Origin: Lautropia sp.
GTDB taxonomy: Bacteria; Pseudomonadota; Gammaproteobacteria; Burkholderiales; Burkholderiaceae_E
DNA: 64,000 nt
Assembly (NCBI GenBank): GCA_030527825.1
Contig: JAUNAC010000004.1
Location: 62,001 to 126,000 of the forward strand
Direction of reading: 5' to 3'
A program made the position numbers and the translations under genes. The number at the start of each line of letters is the position of its first letter. The stretch's first letter is position 1. The notes under the pieces are model-generated. The model did not search any database. It saw nothing but the letters and a program-made list of their open reading frames with translations, and had not been told where the DNA came from. Positions 26,829-36,521 of the stretch are shown piece by piece.

Positions 26829-27179
26829 TTTACGGTTCATAAGTGTAGCGTACTGGCGGCATGGATTCTGCCGGTCAGTCCGTCAGGAGAACGGGTCGGC
26901 ATGAAAGCGTGCATCAGTTGTCCCTCGGCTGGTCAGGAGGCTGCAGGGTGTAGAGGCTGGAGGGCATGACTGGGCAGGCTGCTTCCGGTGGATCTGATGG
27001 GGCGGGTCGAGGCGATGTCTTCAGTTCACCGGGGGTCTATATGTTGGAGAGGCCCTGGTTGCTTTAGGGGTTGTAGACATGTATGTCGGCTTCCCCAGCA
27101 GAACCAGGGGCCCCTTTCGGCAAATGCTGCAAAGACGAAGGCGTATAGCGCATAGATGGTCATGTCCCAGAAAGTCCCT
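26829..27179. other. Non-coding stretch between permease and acetyltransferase genes
   Basis: About 350 bases. It carries the upstream region of the permease gene and the region downstream of the first acetyltransferase gene. A short leftward frame of about 45 codons starting near 27162 has no recognisable features. No terminator or repeat was recognised. Confidence 0.4.
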
Positions 27180-27878
27180 TCAGCCGGATTTCTTCTCCAG
27201 ACGGCGGGCAGGATTACCGATGACTGTCGTATAGGCGGGTACATCACGGATGACCACGGCCCCCATGCCGACGATAGCCCCCTCACCGATGACCAGGGGT
27301 TTTTCATGGGTGCCCTGCCGGATCGTGGCACCTGCGCCAATGTAGGCGTGGTCGTGGATATGGATGGTGCCATTGCAGTGCACATTGGGGGCGAAGGTGA
27401 CGAAGTCGCCGAGTACGCAGTCGTGGGAAACGTAGGAAAAAATGTTGCCGTGGAAAAAGCGTCCAATGCGGATGTCCGAGGTCAGTACTGTACGGGTGCA
27501 GAGAATGGATCCTTCTCCGAGGGAGACGCCGTCATAGCACACGACATCCTCCGCCTGAAGACGCAGGGGAATGATCCCCTGTGCGAGGAAATTGCAGGCG
27601 ATTTTTTCGCGTACACGCGAATTGGCAATGGCAATGTTGAAATATTTTTCGTCATGATCCAGCGCCAGAAAATCGGCCTCCGACAGGATAGTGATTCCCC
27701 GCAACGGTTCAAGCCGACTGCTCAGGTCTATGTAAAACACATCGTGAATGGCTGAGTGGTCGCGCTGCGCACACCGGGCGACGTACGCCTGCAGCAGGGG
27801 CATGACTTCCCGTCCGAACCCCCCCGTTCCATACAGTCCATAAGCGATCCTGCGGCGGCGGAAGAAACAGGTCTGCAT
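27180..27878 (-). CDS. NeuD/PglD-type sugar O/N-acyltransferase
   Basis: This 232-residue protein begins with a nucleotide-binding-like strand (IAYGLYGTGGFGREV) typical of NeuD/PglD proteins. From about residue 125 it is a left-handed beta-helix of hexapeptide repeats. The likely catalytic His is in VSHDCVLGDFVTFAPNVH, and the acetyl-CoA-binding end is IGMGAVVIRDVPAYTTVIGNPAR. The usual role is acetylation of a sialic-acid-like or bacillosamine-like sugar; no nucleotide-sugar gene is nearby, so the substrate is unknown. It is paralogous to the next gene, which lies upstream on the same strand. Confidence 0.85.
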   Translation of the reverse strand: MQTCFFRRRRIAYGLYGTGGFGREVMPLLQAYVARCAQRDHSAIHDVFYIDLSSRLEPLRGITILSEADFLALDHDEKYFNIAIANSRVREKIACNFLAQGIIPLRLQAEDVVCYDGVSLGEGSILCTRTVLTSDIRIGRFFHGNIFSYVSHDCVLGDFVTFAPNVHCNGTIHIHDHAYIGAGATIRQGTHEKPLVIGEGAIVGMGAVVIRDVPAYTTVIGNPARRLEKKSG

Positions 27879-27987
27879 CTGATACGGCCAGGCAAAGGAG
27901 AGATATTATGAGGTGAGTCGCTTGGCAGGCGCCCACTACACCGGCCAGCTGAGGCCAGCAATATTAACACTCTTCAATATCTGATTC

Positions 27988-28860
27988 TTATTGTCCCGTA
28001 CCTGATCTGTATATATGTTCATAGGCGGTTTCAAAATGCTCACCGCCCCGGATCTCGGTCTGGACGGAGTCCAGAGGCGAACGGTCACGGCGGCTCAGCG
28101 CGTGAGCCGGAATATGGGTTGGGAGGGTCTTTTCGCGGTGTTTTAGCGGCCGGGCAGGCACCCCTACAACCGTGGTATAGGGTGGTACGTCCTGGATGAC
28201 AACTGCCCCCATGCCGATAATAGCCCCTTCGCCAATGACTAGCGGTTGATCGGGAGTTCCCTGTTTGAGCATGGCCCCACATCCCACGTAGACGTGATCG
28301 TGAATATGGATGTTGCCATTGCAATGCACGTTTGGCGCAAAAGTGACGAAATCGCCAATCACACAGTCGTGCGAGACATAGGAGGCGAGATTACAGTGGA
28401 AATGCCGGCCTATCTGAATATTGGAAGTAATAATTGTTCGGGCGTTGAGTAAGGCCCCTTCTCCGATGTGTACGGCATCATATGTCAGGACGTCGGGGGC
28501 GATGACGGATATCGGTGCGACGCCGGCCGCCTCCATATCCCTGACAACGCGTTCCCGGATGCGTGAGTTGGCAATGGCTACATTGTAATATTTGCGTCCA
28601 TGATCAAGGGCCAGAAAATCTTTTTCCGATAATGCTGGATAGCCGTTGATGGTAGGCCCGGACAGCTTTACATCGACAAAGAAAACTTCGTGCAGCGTAT
28701 GAGGATCTCTTTTGGCCAGCGTAGCAATATGGGCCGCTAGCAGGGGCATGGCACCGCGAGCACAGCCACCGGTGCCATAGAGTCCATAGGCAATTTTTCT
28801 GGAGGGGGTGCTGGTAGTCATGTCGGTCAGTTCGGGCGGATGATGGGGAAAGACAGACAC
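27988..28860 (-). CDS. NeuD/PglD-type acyltransferase with C-terminal extension
   Basis: It has the same fold and motifs as the neighbour: IAYGLYGTGGCARGAM at the N-terminus, VSHDCVIGDFVTFAPNVHCNG in the beta-helix and GMGAVVIQDVPPYTTVVGVPARPLK at the end of the helix. About 55 extra residues follow, charged and Arg-rich, without a recognised domain. The start used is the GTG at 28860, which follows AGGGAA. An ATG at 28821 closer to the conserved region is an alternative. The pair appears to be a tandem duplication that has since diverged. Confidence 0.83.
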   Translation of the reverse strand: MSVFPHHPPELTDMTTSTPSRKIAYGLYGTGGCARGAMPLLAAHIATLAKRDPHTLHEVFFVDVKLSGPTINGYPALSEKDFLALDHGRKYYNVAIANSRIRERVVRDMEAAGVAPISVIAPDVLTYDAVHIGEGALLNARTIITSNIQIGRHFHCNLASYVSHDCVIGDFVTFAPNVHCNGNIHIHDHVYVGCGAMLKQGTPDQPLVIGEGAIIGMGAVVIQDVPPYTTVVGVPARPLKHREKTLPTHIPAHALSRRDRSPLDSVQTEIRGGEHFETAYEHIYRSGTGQ

Positions 28861-29344
28861 AGACCATTCCCTAGCACAGAACCGTCCCGGGAAAGTATGG
28901 CGGACGTTCGGGGCAGAATGGGTGCGGTTTTTTTTACGAAAGTTTGCAAAAATGTTCGGGGTACCTATCTTGTCGCAGGGAATGGAATGATCCTTGCGGA
29001 TTTGTAATCAATATTGTTTTTGTGTGTAGCGAATACTAGCATGTAAATTTCAAATGGCGCAACAAACCATTGTTTTAAAAGGCGTTAATAACGGTAATCC
29101 GTACACGAATGTGCTAGGGACGGGTCATTTGTAAATGGGGCAGACCGTGGGCGTGATCAACGAAGAGAGGGTCTGTCCACGCTGACGGGCGCAGGATAGT
29201 GCGATATCGGGCATTGCTTTGCAGCGGGGACGGGAGGCTCTGATGCTGGTTTCAGGGCTGGCTTTCGATACGCCTGACGCGGGGTCCCGAATTGTGTATT
29301 GTTTAGGGGGCACGGGTGCATGGCAACCCCCTGATGACAGGGTG
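28861..29344. other. AT-rich non-coding stretch
   Basis: About 480 bases. 28920-29120 is visibly richer in A and T than the surroundings, with runs such as GTTTTTTTTACG, and presumably contains the promoter of the acetyltransferase pair. A 9-base inverted repeat (28864-28872 and 28977-28985) brackets its left part. No gene was recognised. Confidence 0.45.
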
Positions 29345-30805
29345 TCAGACAGAGGTACCAGTGGAAGAAGGGGGAGGGGCATCACTGACGGAAGGCGTAC
29401 CTGTGGCAGGGGATAGTGACGTAACCGGGGCCTCACGGGGTGGTTCACCGTCGAACCGGCTGTGGCCTTCAGGCTCTACGTCAATACTGCCAAGGGCGTC
29501 TTCGCTGTCGGGCAGTTCGTCAGGATGTGCCGGTGTTGCAAGAACCTTGTCGATGCGTTTGCCGTCCATGTCGATGACTTCGAAGACCCATTTGTCCCAG
29601 GTCAGCGTGTCTCCCGTTTGGGGCATACGGCCCAGCAGCAGCATCATCATGCCTGACAGGGCCTGGTAGCGAGCTTTGTCCTCTTCCGGGACACTGGCAA
29701 GGTTCAGTCGATCCTTCAGCTCCGGAATGGGAATCAGACCGTCCAGAAGCCAGGAGCCGTCGGGGCGCTGCAGCGCCCAGCTATCGTCCTCGTTGGGCGA
29801 GCTGAACTCGCCCGTGATAGCTTCCAGCAGATCCTGCAGGGTAACCAGCCCCTGTACTTCACCGAATTCATCCAGCACCAGAGCAATCTGGGTATTGGAC
29901 TTGCGGATGTTTTCCAGCAGCTCCATGCCGGTCAGCGTTTCCGGCACGTAGAGTACATCTTGCAGGCTTTGCGAGAAATCAATGCTTTCCCCACGCAGTG
30001 ACTGCGCCAGCAGCTGTTTGGTGTGGATGATGCCTAGAACATCGTCCATGCCGCCCCGGCAGACGGGGAAGCGTGAATGTTCATATTCAGCCACTTTCTG
30101 CAGGTTCTCGTCATGCGGGTCTTCGATGTCCAGATAGACCACATCGCTGCGGGGCACCATCAGGGAGGAAATTTGTCGTTCGTCCAGCCGGAACACGTTG
30201 CGTACCATGGCGTGTTCGTTCTGTTCGATCACGCCGGACTCGGAGCCTTCGGCCAGCAGCGCGTGGATCTCCTCCTCAGTGATTTTCTGTTCGGTGGCCG
30301 GATCGACGCCCATGCTGCGCAGGATCAGGTTGGTGGCGCCAGTCAGCGCCATCACGAAGGGGCGGGAGACTAGTGAAAGGATGCCCATCGGCCGCGCAGC
30401 CAGACGCGCGACAGCTTCAGCACTGATTTGCCCGAGGCGCTTGGGCACAAGCTCGCCCACCACAATGGCAACATAAGTGATCAGGACGACGACGAGTGTT
30501 GTAGACAGCATTTCCGCTGTCTTGGGTAGCAGTCCAAGGGACTGCAGCCAGTGCGCCAGTGGCTCGGCAAAGGCGGCCTGGCCAAGAATCCCGTTCAGAA
30601 CGCCAATGGAGGTGATACCGATCTGAATAGTAGACAGGAACCGGGTTGGATCCTCGCCCAGGGCCAGGGCCGCGGCGGCTCCCATATCGCCTTCAGCGAC
30701 AAGACGCTGCAGGCGCGCCTTGCGCGCGGTTAGCAGCGCCACCTCCGACATGGCGAATAAACCATTGAGTACGATCAGGCCCAGCAGGATGGCGGCTTCC
30801 ATCAT
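29345..30805 (-). CDS. CNNM/CorC-type membrane protein (DUF21, CBS pair, CorC/HlyC domain)
   Basis: The 486-residue protein starts with a DUF21 membrane domain of about four helices (residues 1-190) containing VVGELVPKRLGQ. Two CBS domains (about 205-330) include SLMVPRSDVVYLD and VLDEFGEVQGLVTLQDLLEAITGE. A CorC/HlyC transporter-associated domain (about 345-430) follows. The last 50 residues are acidic and Pro/Ser-rich. Family members are linked to magnesium or divalent-cation export and are often misnamed hemolysins. The gene stands alone. Confidence 0.9.
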   Translation of the reverse strand: MMEAAILLGLIVLNGLFAMSEVALLTARKARLQRLVAEGDMGAAAALALGEDPTRFLSTIQIGITSIGVLNGILGQAAFAEPLAHWLQSLGLLPKTAEMLSTTLVVVLITYVAIVVGELVPKRLGQISAEAVARLAARPMGILSLVSRPFVMALTGATNLILRSMGVDPATEQKITEEEIHALLAEGSESGVIEQNEHAMVRNVFRLDERQISSLMVPRSDVVYLDIEDPHDENLQKVAEYEHSRFPVCRGGMDDVLGIIHTKQLLAQSLRGESIDFSQSLQDVLYVPETLTGMELLENIRKSNTQIALVLDEFGEVQGLVTLQDLLEAITGEFSSPNEDDSWALQRPDGSWLLDGLIPIPELKDRLNLASVPEEDKARYQALSGMMMLLLGRMPQTGDTLTWDKWVFEVIDMDGKRIDKVLATPAHPDELPDSEDALGSIDVEPEGHSRFDGEPPREAPVTSLSPATGTPSVSDAPPPSSTGTSV

Positions 30806-31146
30806 CGGCCCCCTTGATCTGGATGGGGGCGGCCAGGGCTGGGCGGAACAGGAACAGGAGGTCGGCAGACAGCCATCACTGACCGGCGGGTGTTACCACG
30901 GGGCAGTAGAGAGACAGGGAAAAAACGGGAGTTTCCGCAACGCTGGCGGGACGGGGGCTCTGGTTCGATGCTCATCGGCACGGACAGCGGCGTTGTGCAG
31001 CAAGGCATCAGGGACGCCGTCTGGACTGTCCCGAGGCTGGCACGACCACTATCCGAAAAGTGCTCTGGGGGTACCGATTATATCGGGAGATGCCGGTATC
31101 AAAAAGTGTCACGTGGGGGCTGTGGTGTTTTCTGCCGCACTGCCGG
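30806..31146. other. Non-coding stretch between CNNM gene and argH
   Basis: About 340 bases containing the upstream region of the CNNM-type gene and the end of the argH transcript. No gene, repeat or confident terminator was found. Confidence 0.4.
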
Positions 31147-32565
31147 TCAGGCCGTATCTGTTGATGGTTGCCGGACCAGACAGGCGCGGTGACGTGCGAT
31201 GGCGCGCCTGACCTGTTCTGGTGCCGTGCCGCCCGGATGGTTGCGGGCCTGGACGGATCCTTCCAGTGTCAGGAACTGCAGGACATCATCGGTGACCACC
31301 GGGCTGAGGGCCTTGAGGCGTGACAGGCCCAGCTCGGCCAGATCCACCCTGGCTTCGGCAGCCTCACGGACAGCCAGGGCCACCAGCTCATGAGCATCGC
31401 GAAAGGGCATTCCGCGTTTGACCAGGTAGTCGGCCAGATCGGTGGCGGTGGAAAAACCCTCGGCGGCGGCCTGGCGCATGCGTTCGGTGCGAACCTGAAT
31501 ACCCGTGGTCATGTCGGCAAAGATGCGCAGGGTAGCCACCAGCGTATCGACGGTGTCGAACAGCGGCTCTTTGTCTTCCTGATTGTCCTTGTTGTAGGCC
31601 AGCGGCTGTCCTTTCATCAGGGTCAGCAAGGCCATGAGATGGCCGTAGATACGGCCAGTTTTCCCCCGGATGAGTTCAGGCACATCGGGGTTCTTTTTCT
31701 GTGGCATGATCGACGAGCCGGTGCAGTAGCGGTCGGACAGCTCGATAAAGCCGACGCGTGGTGACATCCACGTGACCAGTTCCTCCGAAAAACGGGACAG
31801 GTGCATCATCAGCAGACTGGCGTTTGCACAGAATTCGATGGCGAAATCACGGTCGGAGACAGCATCCAGCGAGTTGTCGCAGATCCCTTCGAAACCCAGG
31901 GCCGCGGCGACCTGTTCTCGGTCGATGGGGAAGGTTGTGCCGGCGAGGGCTGCCGCCCCCAGTGGCAGGCGGTTGATACGGCGGCGTGTATCGGCAAAGC
32001 GTTCGGCATCGCGGGCGAGCATCTCGACATACGCCAGCAGATGGTGGCCAAAGGTCACTGGCTGGGCTACCTGCAAGTGGGTGAAACCCGGCAGAATCGT
32101 TTCGGCATGCCGTTCTGCCAGCGTAAGCAGCGCCTGCTGCAGTGTGTTGAGCAGCAGCAGGATGTCATCTGTTGCATCACGCAGCCAGAGACGGATGTCG
32201 GTGGCAACCTGGTCATTGCGCGAGCGCGCGGTGTGTAGCCGTTTACCGGCTTCGCCAATCAGCTCGGTCAGACGTTTTTCGATATTCAGGTGTACGTCTT
32301 CCAGATCCAGAGACCAGGCAAAACGGCCGGTGGCGATTTCGTCGCGAATGGTTTTAAAACCACGCTGGATTGACGCCAGATCGCTTTCACTCAGAATGCC
32401 AGTGGCGGCAAGCATGGCGGCGTGGGCGAGCGATCCACGGATATCGACCTCGGCCAGGCGGCGGTCGAAGTCCACCGAAGCGGTGTAGCGCTTCACCAGA
32501 TCGGATACGGGTTCGGAAAACCGTGCCGACCAGGCTTTGTCCTTGTTGCCAAATTGTCCGGTCAT
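31147..32565 (-). CDS. argH: Argininosuccinate lyase
   Basis: ArgH splits argininosuccinate into arginine and fumarate, the last step of arginine synthesis. The 472-residue length is normal. The fumarase/lyase signature [12 protein letters not shown] is intact (about residues 282-293), and the substrate-binding segments SRNDQVATD and TVDTLVATL-like helices are in place. It starts with ATG at 32565, back to back with the algZ-like gene. This neighbourhood is common in beta- and gammaproteobacteria. Confidence 0.97.
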   Translation of the reverse strand: MTGQFGNKDKAWSARFSEPVSDLVKRYTASVDFDRRLAEVDIRGSLAHAAMLAATGILSESDLASIQRGFKTIRDEIATGRFAWSLDLEDVHLNIEKRLTELIGEAGKRLHTARSRNDQVATDIRLWLRDATDDILLLLNTLQQALLTLAERHAETILPGFTHLQVAQPVTFGHHLLAYVEMLARDAERFADTRRRINRLPLGAAALAGTTFPIDREQVAAALGFEGICDNSLDAVSDRDFAIEFCANASLLMMHLSRFSEELVTWMSPRVGFIELSDRYCTGSSIMPQKKNPDVPELIRGKTGRIYGHLMALLTLMKGQPLAYNKDNQEDKEPLFDTVDTLVATLRIFADMTTGIQVRTERMRQAAAEGFSTATDLADYLVKRGMPFRDAHELVALAVREAAEARVDLAELGLSRLKALSPVVTDDVLQFLTLEGSVQARNHPGGTAPEQVRRAIARHRACLVRQPSTDTA

Positions 32566-32579
32566 GAGATGGTTCTCCT

Positions 32580-33809
32580 ATGAGTGTGATGCAGTCAGGC
32601 CCCGAGGGGCAGTCGCCAGCCAGGCCAGGTACGGCCACAGAGCAGGGTATGGATGCAGGAAATTATAAGGACAAGCCTGTGGCCTTCGCGTCTGCGGACG
32701 CATCTGAAGGGGCAAAGGCCCGGCGGCAGAGTGAAGGCGCACCGGCTCCGGTTATCCCGGAATTCTGCAGCCCAGGCGTTTTTTCCCGTACCCTGATTCT
32801 GATCCATCTGGCCGTGTTGGCCACGTTGGGGGCGACGGTCAGTCTCTGGGATGATGGCAATCGGACACTGGATACCCTTTTTTATCTGCTGACCGTTTTC
32901 GAGCCGACGCTGTTCATCGCCCTTCTGGTTCTGTGCCTGGCACGCCGTACCATCAATGGCATGGGTCAGCGTCTGCAATGGATTCTGGGTATAACGATTC
33001 CAGGGCTGGTTGCCGGTGTGGTCAGTATGGTGATCGGGAATGTGTTGCGCATCGCGGCTGGAGCATACAGCGGTGAATTCGTGCCGCTCTGGCACGATGC
33101 CCTGGGCTCGGTGATCTGCGCCATCCTGGTGGCGGGCGGGATTTATCGATACTTCCGCCTGCGGGGCCGGGCCTACGCCCCCTCGTTTTCCGAGGCGCGG
33201 CTGCAGGCACTGCAGGCCCGCATTCGCCCCCATTTTCTGTTCAACAGCCTGAATACGGTGCTGGGGCTGATCCGTTCCAATCCAAAACTGGCCGAGAGTA
33301 CGCTGGAAAATCTGGCGGATCTCTTTCGCGTATTCATGCGTGATGCGCGGGAGATGGTGCCGCTGGATGACGAGGTGCTCACCTGCAGGGAATATCTGGC
33401 CATCGAAAAATTGCGTCTGGCGCCGCGTCTGGATGTCAGCTGGCAGCTTGATGGCATGCCGGGCGATGCGCTGGTGCCCTCGTTGCTGCTGCAGCCCCTG
33501 CTGGAAAATGCGGTTCACCACGGGATTGAGCCGCGCACCGATACAGGCGTGTTGAATATTTGCATCACTCTGGTGGGAGAACGGGTGCGGGTGGAGATTG
33601 ATAATCCCATTTCTACAACAGTGCCGTCGCGTCCGGGTAACCAAATGGCCCTCTCCAACGTGCGTGAGCGATTGATGCTGCTATATGATATGACAGCCGA
33701 GTTGAGAACTGGCCCGCAGGGCGAGCGTTATCACGTGCTGCTTGAATTCCCATACCGCAAAGAGAGACGACGACGAGATGTCAGACGCCACTTCAATCCT
33801 GATCGTTGA
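32580..33809 (+). CDS. algZ: LytS/AlgZ-type sensor histidine kinase
   Basis: After about 65 polar residues there are four hydrophobic segments (about 68-190). The His-kinase domain of the LytS family has its phospho-acceptor His in ARIRPHFLFNSLN, and the ATP-binding part has LLLQPLLENAVHHGIE. This family pairs with LytTR regulators, as here. The start is uncertain: the ATG at 32580 is only 14 bases from the divergent argH, and an ATG at 32649 with GAGCAGGG upstream is attractive. The 3' end overlaps the regulator gene by 32 bases, so the two are co-translated. Confidence 0.87.
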   Translation: MSVMQSGPEGQSPARPGTATEQGMDAGNYKDKPVAFASADASEGAKARRQSEGAPAPVIPEFCSPGVFSRTLILIHLAVLATLGATVSLWDDGNRTLDTLFYLLTVFEPTLFIALLVLCLARRTINGMGQRLQWILGITIPGLVAGVVSMVIGNVLRIAAGAYSGEFVPLWHDALGSVICAILVAGGIYRYFRLRGRAYAPSFSEARLQALQARIRPHFLFNSLNTVLGLIRSNPKLAESTLENLADLFRVFMRDAREMVPLDDEVLTCREYLAIEKLRLAPRLDVSWQLDGMPGDALVPSLLLQPLLENAVHHGIEPRTDTGVLNICITLVGERVRVEIDNPISTTVPSRPGNQMALSNVRERLMLLYDMTAELRTGPQGERYHVLLEFPYRKERRRRDVRRHFNPDR

Positions 33810-34584
33810 TGATGAGGCGCCTGCCCGCGCCCGCCTTAGAGAGGTTCTGGCAGACCTTGCACCGGAGTTTCCGCACCGTATTGTCGGTGAGGCATCCAAT
33901 GCACCGGAAGCCTTGGCCCAGATCGAGTCCCAGCGACCCCAGGTCGTGCTGATGGATGTGCAGATGCCAGGCATGACGGGCATCGAACTGGCACGCCACA
34001 TTTCTGCCCGGGCCGCTGAGGGGGATGGCAGTGATCCGAAGCCCATGCCGCTCATGATCTTCGTCACTGCGTTTGATGAGTTTGCCGTCGACGCTTTTGA
34101 GGTCAATGCGCTTGACTATCTGCTCAAGCCCGTTCGCGCACAGCGACTTCTGGCTGCGCTTTTGCGCGCCCGGACCTTGATCCCTTCAGATCATCTGGAT
34201 GCCATCGATGCACTGGCCAAGGCGACCAATACCCGGCGGCGCCATCTGTCCGTGCACGAACGGGGGAGAGTTATCCTGGTAGCCCTGGAACAGGTGATTT
34301 ATCTGAAGGCGGAGCTGAAGTACATCACAGTGCGCACGCGGGAGCGGGAATATCTGATTGAGGAATCTTTGACTTCGCTCGAAGAGGAGTTCAATGACCG
34401 CTTTGTGCGGATTCACCGCAACGCGCTGGTCGCACGCCCGTCCATTGCTGGCTTCGAGCGGGTCTCGCCTTCCGGGGACGGGGAGTCCGGTGATCCGTAC
34501 TGGCAGGTTGTCCTGCGAGAGATCCCCGATCGCCTGCCGGTCAGCCGACGGCAATGGTCAATCGTCAAAGGGCTGGTGAGCTGA
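33778..34584 (+). CDS. algR: LytTR-family response regulator (AlgR type)
   Basis: The receiver domain begins ILIVDDEAPARARLREVL. The phospho-acceptor Asp is in VLMDVQMPGMTG and the switch residues are in FVTAFDEFAVDAF and LLKPVRA. The C-terminal LytTR DNA-binding domain (about 155-265) has VIYLKAELKYITVRT and DRFVRIHRNALVAR. The ATG at 33778 starts the receiver domain directly. Regulated genes are not visible. It is followed by hemC at 84 bases on the same strand. Confidence 0.92.
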   Translation: MSDATSILIVDDEAPARARLREVLADLAPEFPHRIVGEASNAPEALAQIESQRPQVVLMDVQMPGMTGIELARHISARAAEGDGSDPKPMPLMIFVTAFDEFAVDAFEVNALDYLLKPVRAQRLLAALLRARTLIPSDHLDAIDALAKATNTRRRHLSVHERGRVILVALEQVIYLKAELKYITVRTREREYLIEESLTSLEEEFNDRFVRIHRNALVARPSIAGFERVSPSGDGESGDPYWQVVLREIPDRLPVSRRQWSIVKGLVS

Positions 34585-34668
34585 GTAGAATCCCTGTTGC
34601 CGGGTATCCTGGAGGGTGCCTGGCCAGGGTGCCGACAGGCGCCCCGTCCTTTTCTGGAACGTGCGCCG

Positions 34669-35622
34669 ATGACTGATGTATTTTTTGCCGCTCCGCTGCG
34701 CATTGCCACCCGAGAAAGCCGGCTGGCATTGTGGCAGGCCAACCATGTTGCCGATCTGCTGCGGGCGCGTTATCCCAAGGCCGGGGTCGAATTGCTGGGC
34801 ATGACTACCCGGGGGGACCAGATCCTCGACCGTCCCCTGGCGGAAATCGGAGGCAAGGGCCTCTTTACCAAGGAGCTGGAGGTAGCGCTGCTCGACGGGC
34901 GGGCCGAGCTGGCTGTGCATTCGCTCAAGGATGTCCCCATGGATTTGCCCGCGGCATTTTCGCTGGCCGCCATCCTGAGTCGTGCCGATGCGCGTGACGC
35001 TCTGGTCAGCAACCGCTACGATTCGCTGGCCGCCTTGCCGGCAGATGCGGTGGTCGGCACGTCCAGCCTGCGTCGTGCTGCCCAGATTCGGGCACAGTAT
35101 CCGGGATTTCGGGTGCAGCCGTTACGCGGCAATCTGGACACGCGGCTGGCCAAGCTGGATGCGGGCCAGTACGATGCCATCGTGCTGGCGGCGGCTGGCC
35201 TGACCCGCCTTGGATTGGCTGGGCGCATCTGTCAGTATCTGCCTCTGGAACAAATGTTGCCAGCGCCCGGGCAGGGTATGCTTGGTCTGGAGATCCGTGC
35301 CGACCAGCACGCGGTGCGGGAGGCACTGGCTTTCCTGAATGACCCTGAAGCAGCCTTGATCGCTGTGGCAGAGCGGGCGGTGTCACGCCAGCTGGGGGGC
35401 AACTGCAAGACGCCGCTGGCGGCCTACGCCGAGTTTGTGGCGCCGGATGTGATGTTGCTCAGAACGCTGCTTGCTGATGATGCCGGGCGGATTGCGCGGA
35501 TTGATCGACGAGGCGCTGTGCGCAGTGCCGCGCAGGCGCAGTCCTTGGGTGAGGCTGCTGCTGCGGCGCTGAAGGATGCGCTGCTGCAGCTGTCGACGGA
35601 CACCGCGGGTGACCGGCGCTGA
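34669..35622 (+). CDS. hemC: Porphobilinogen deaminase (hydroxymethylbilane synthase)
   Basis: HemC condenses four porphobilinogens into hydroxymethylbilane in tetrapyrrole synthesis. The 317-residue protein starts [27 protein letters not shown] and [11 protein letters not shown] provide substrate-binding Arg residues, and the dipyrromethane-cofactor Cys is in [14 protein letters not shown] use the ATG at 34669; upstream in-frame sequence has no family resemblance. Its stop overlaps the hemD start by one base. Confidence 0.96.
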   Translation: MTDVFFAAPLRIATRESRLALWQANHVADLLRARYPKAGVELLGMTTRGDQILDRPLAEIGGKGLFTKELEVALLDGRAELAVHSLKDVPMDLPAAFSLAAILSRADARDALVSNRYDSLAALPADAVVGTSSLRRAAQIRAQYPGFRVQPLRGNLDTRLAKLDAGQYDAIVLAAAGLTRLGLAGRICQYLPLEQMLPAPGQGMLGLEIRADQHAVREALAFLNDPEAALIAVAERAVSRQLGGNCKTPLAAYAEFVAPDVMLLRTLLADDAGRIARIDRRGAVRSAAQAQSLGEAAAAALKDALLQLSTDTAGDRR

Positions 35623-36434
35623 TGTCAGGGGCTGATGCATCCCGTCCCCGAGTTATTCTGACTCAGGATTCAGCGGGGGCTGCCGACTGGATCGCGTGGC
35701 TTGGCCAGGCAGGCATCCCGTCCTGTCACTGGCCAGCCTTTGTGGTTGAGTCCATTCGCGATGAGCAAATTGTGGACGCTCTGCACCAAGGGCAGGAAGG
35801 GGTGATCCTGCCCAGTCCGACAGCGGTCCGGGCAGTGAGCAAAGCATTGTTGCGCACAGGGCGGCACTGGCCGAGGACATTGTGGGTGGCTTTGCCGGGT
35901 AGCGGCAGTGCCAGGGCTTTCGTACAGCACATTGGCGCGGATGTGCCCATGATCGTACCGCCTCCGCCGGCCCAGGACGGTTTGCACATGGCCAGTCAGA
36001 TACTGCATGTTTTTCCTCGTTGCCGTCACATTCTCGTGCTGAATCGACCAGGAGGGCGCCGCGATTGGGCGGTTCCTCTGGAAGCAGCGGGTATCGTGGT
36101 GCAGTGGCAGGCTGTCTATAACACTTGCGCACAGCAGTCCCCACCGTCAGGGTTTGCAAGGGCATGGGAGCGCTGGATGACGACTGGCAGAGGTAGACAG
36201 GGCATTTTTGTGACAGCGCCTGATTGGATCATGGGCTCGGCGGGTGTCATGTCCACGGTGCGAAGCTGGCTGGGAACGCTGGATCCCGCGCTGGCCACCC
36301 GGGCAGCAGATCGCCCGGTATGGGTACCGCATCCGCGTCTGTTGGCGCAGGCGTTTGTCGATGGATTTAACACTCCTCGGGTCTACCATGATCGGCAGCA
36401 ATTGATCGAACGGCTACAATCGGGCGAGGCATGA
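35622..36434 (+). CDS. hemD: Uroporphyrinogen-III synthase
   Basis: HemD cyclises hydroxymethylbilane with inversion of ring D. Sequence conservation in this family is low. Here the call rests on position (TGATG overlap with hemC, hemX downstream), length (270 residues) and the weak pattern VILTQDSAGAADWIAWL, PSPTAVRAV, VLNRPGGRRDWAVPLEAAG and FVTAPDWIMGSAGV. Confidence 0.9.
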   Translation: MSGADASRPRVILTQDSAGAADWIAWLGQAGIPSCHWPAFVVESIRDEQIVDALHQGQEGVILPSPTAVRAVSKALLRTGRHWPRTLWVALPGSGSARAFVQHIGADVPMIVPPPPAQDGLHMASQILHVFPRCRHILVLNRPGGRRDWAVPLEAAGIVVQWQAVYNTCAQQSPPSGFARAWERWMTTGRGRQGIFVTAPDWIMGSAGVMSTVRSWLGTLDPALATRAADRPVWVPHPRLLAQAFVDGFNTPRVYHDRQQLIERLQSGEA

Positions 36435-36521
36435 TGGCATTGATGAAGTCTTCGGGGAGAAGCGTGCCCCGTAACCGTAAAGCTGTTCATTGTCTGACAT
36501 GGATATCCGGCCTTTGCAGGT

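Noticed and set aside
27026-27162. Possible small leftward gene of about 45 codons
   Set aside because: No ribosome-binding site or conserved feature; the frame is open by chance in a GC-rich gap.
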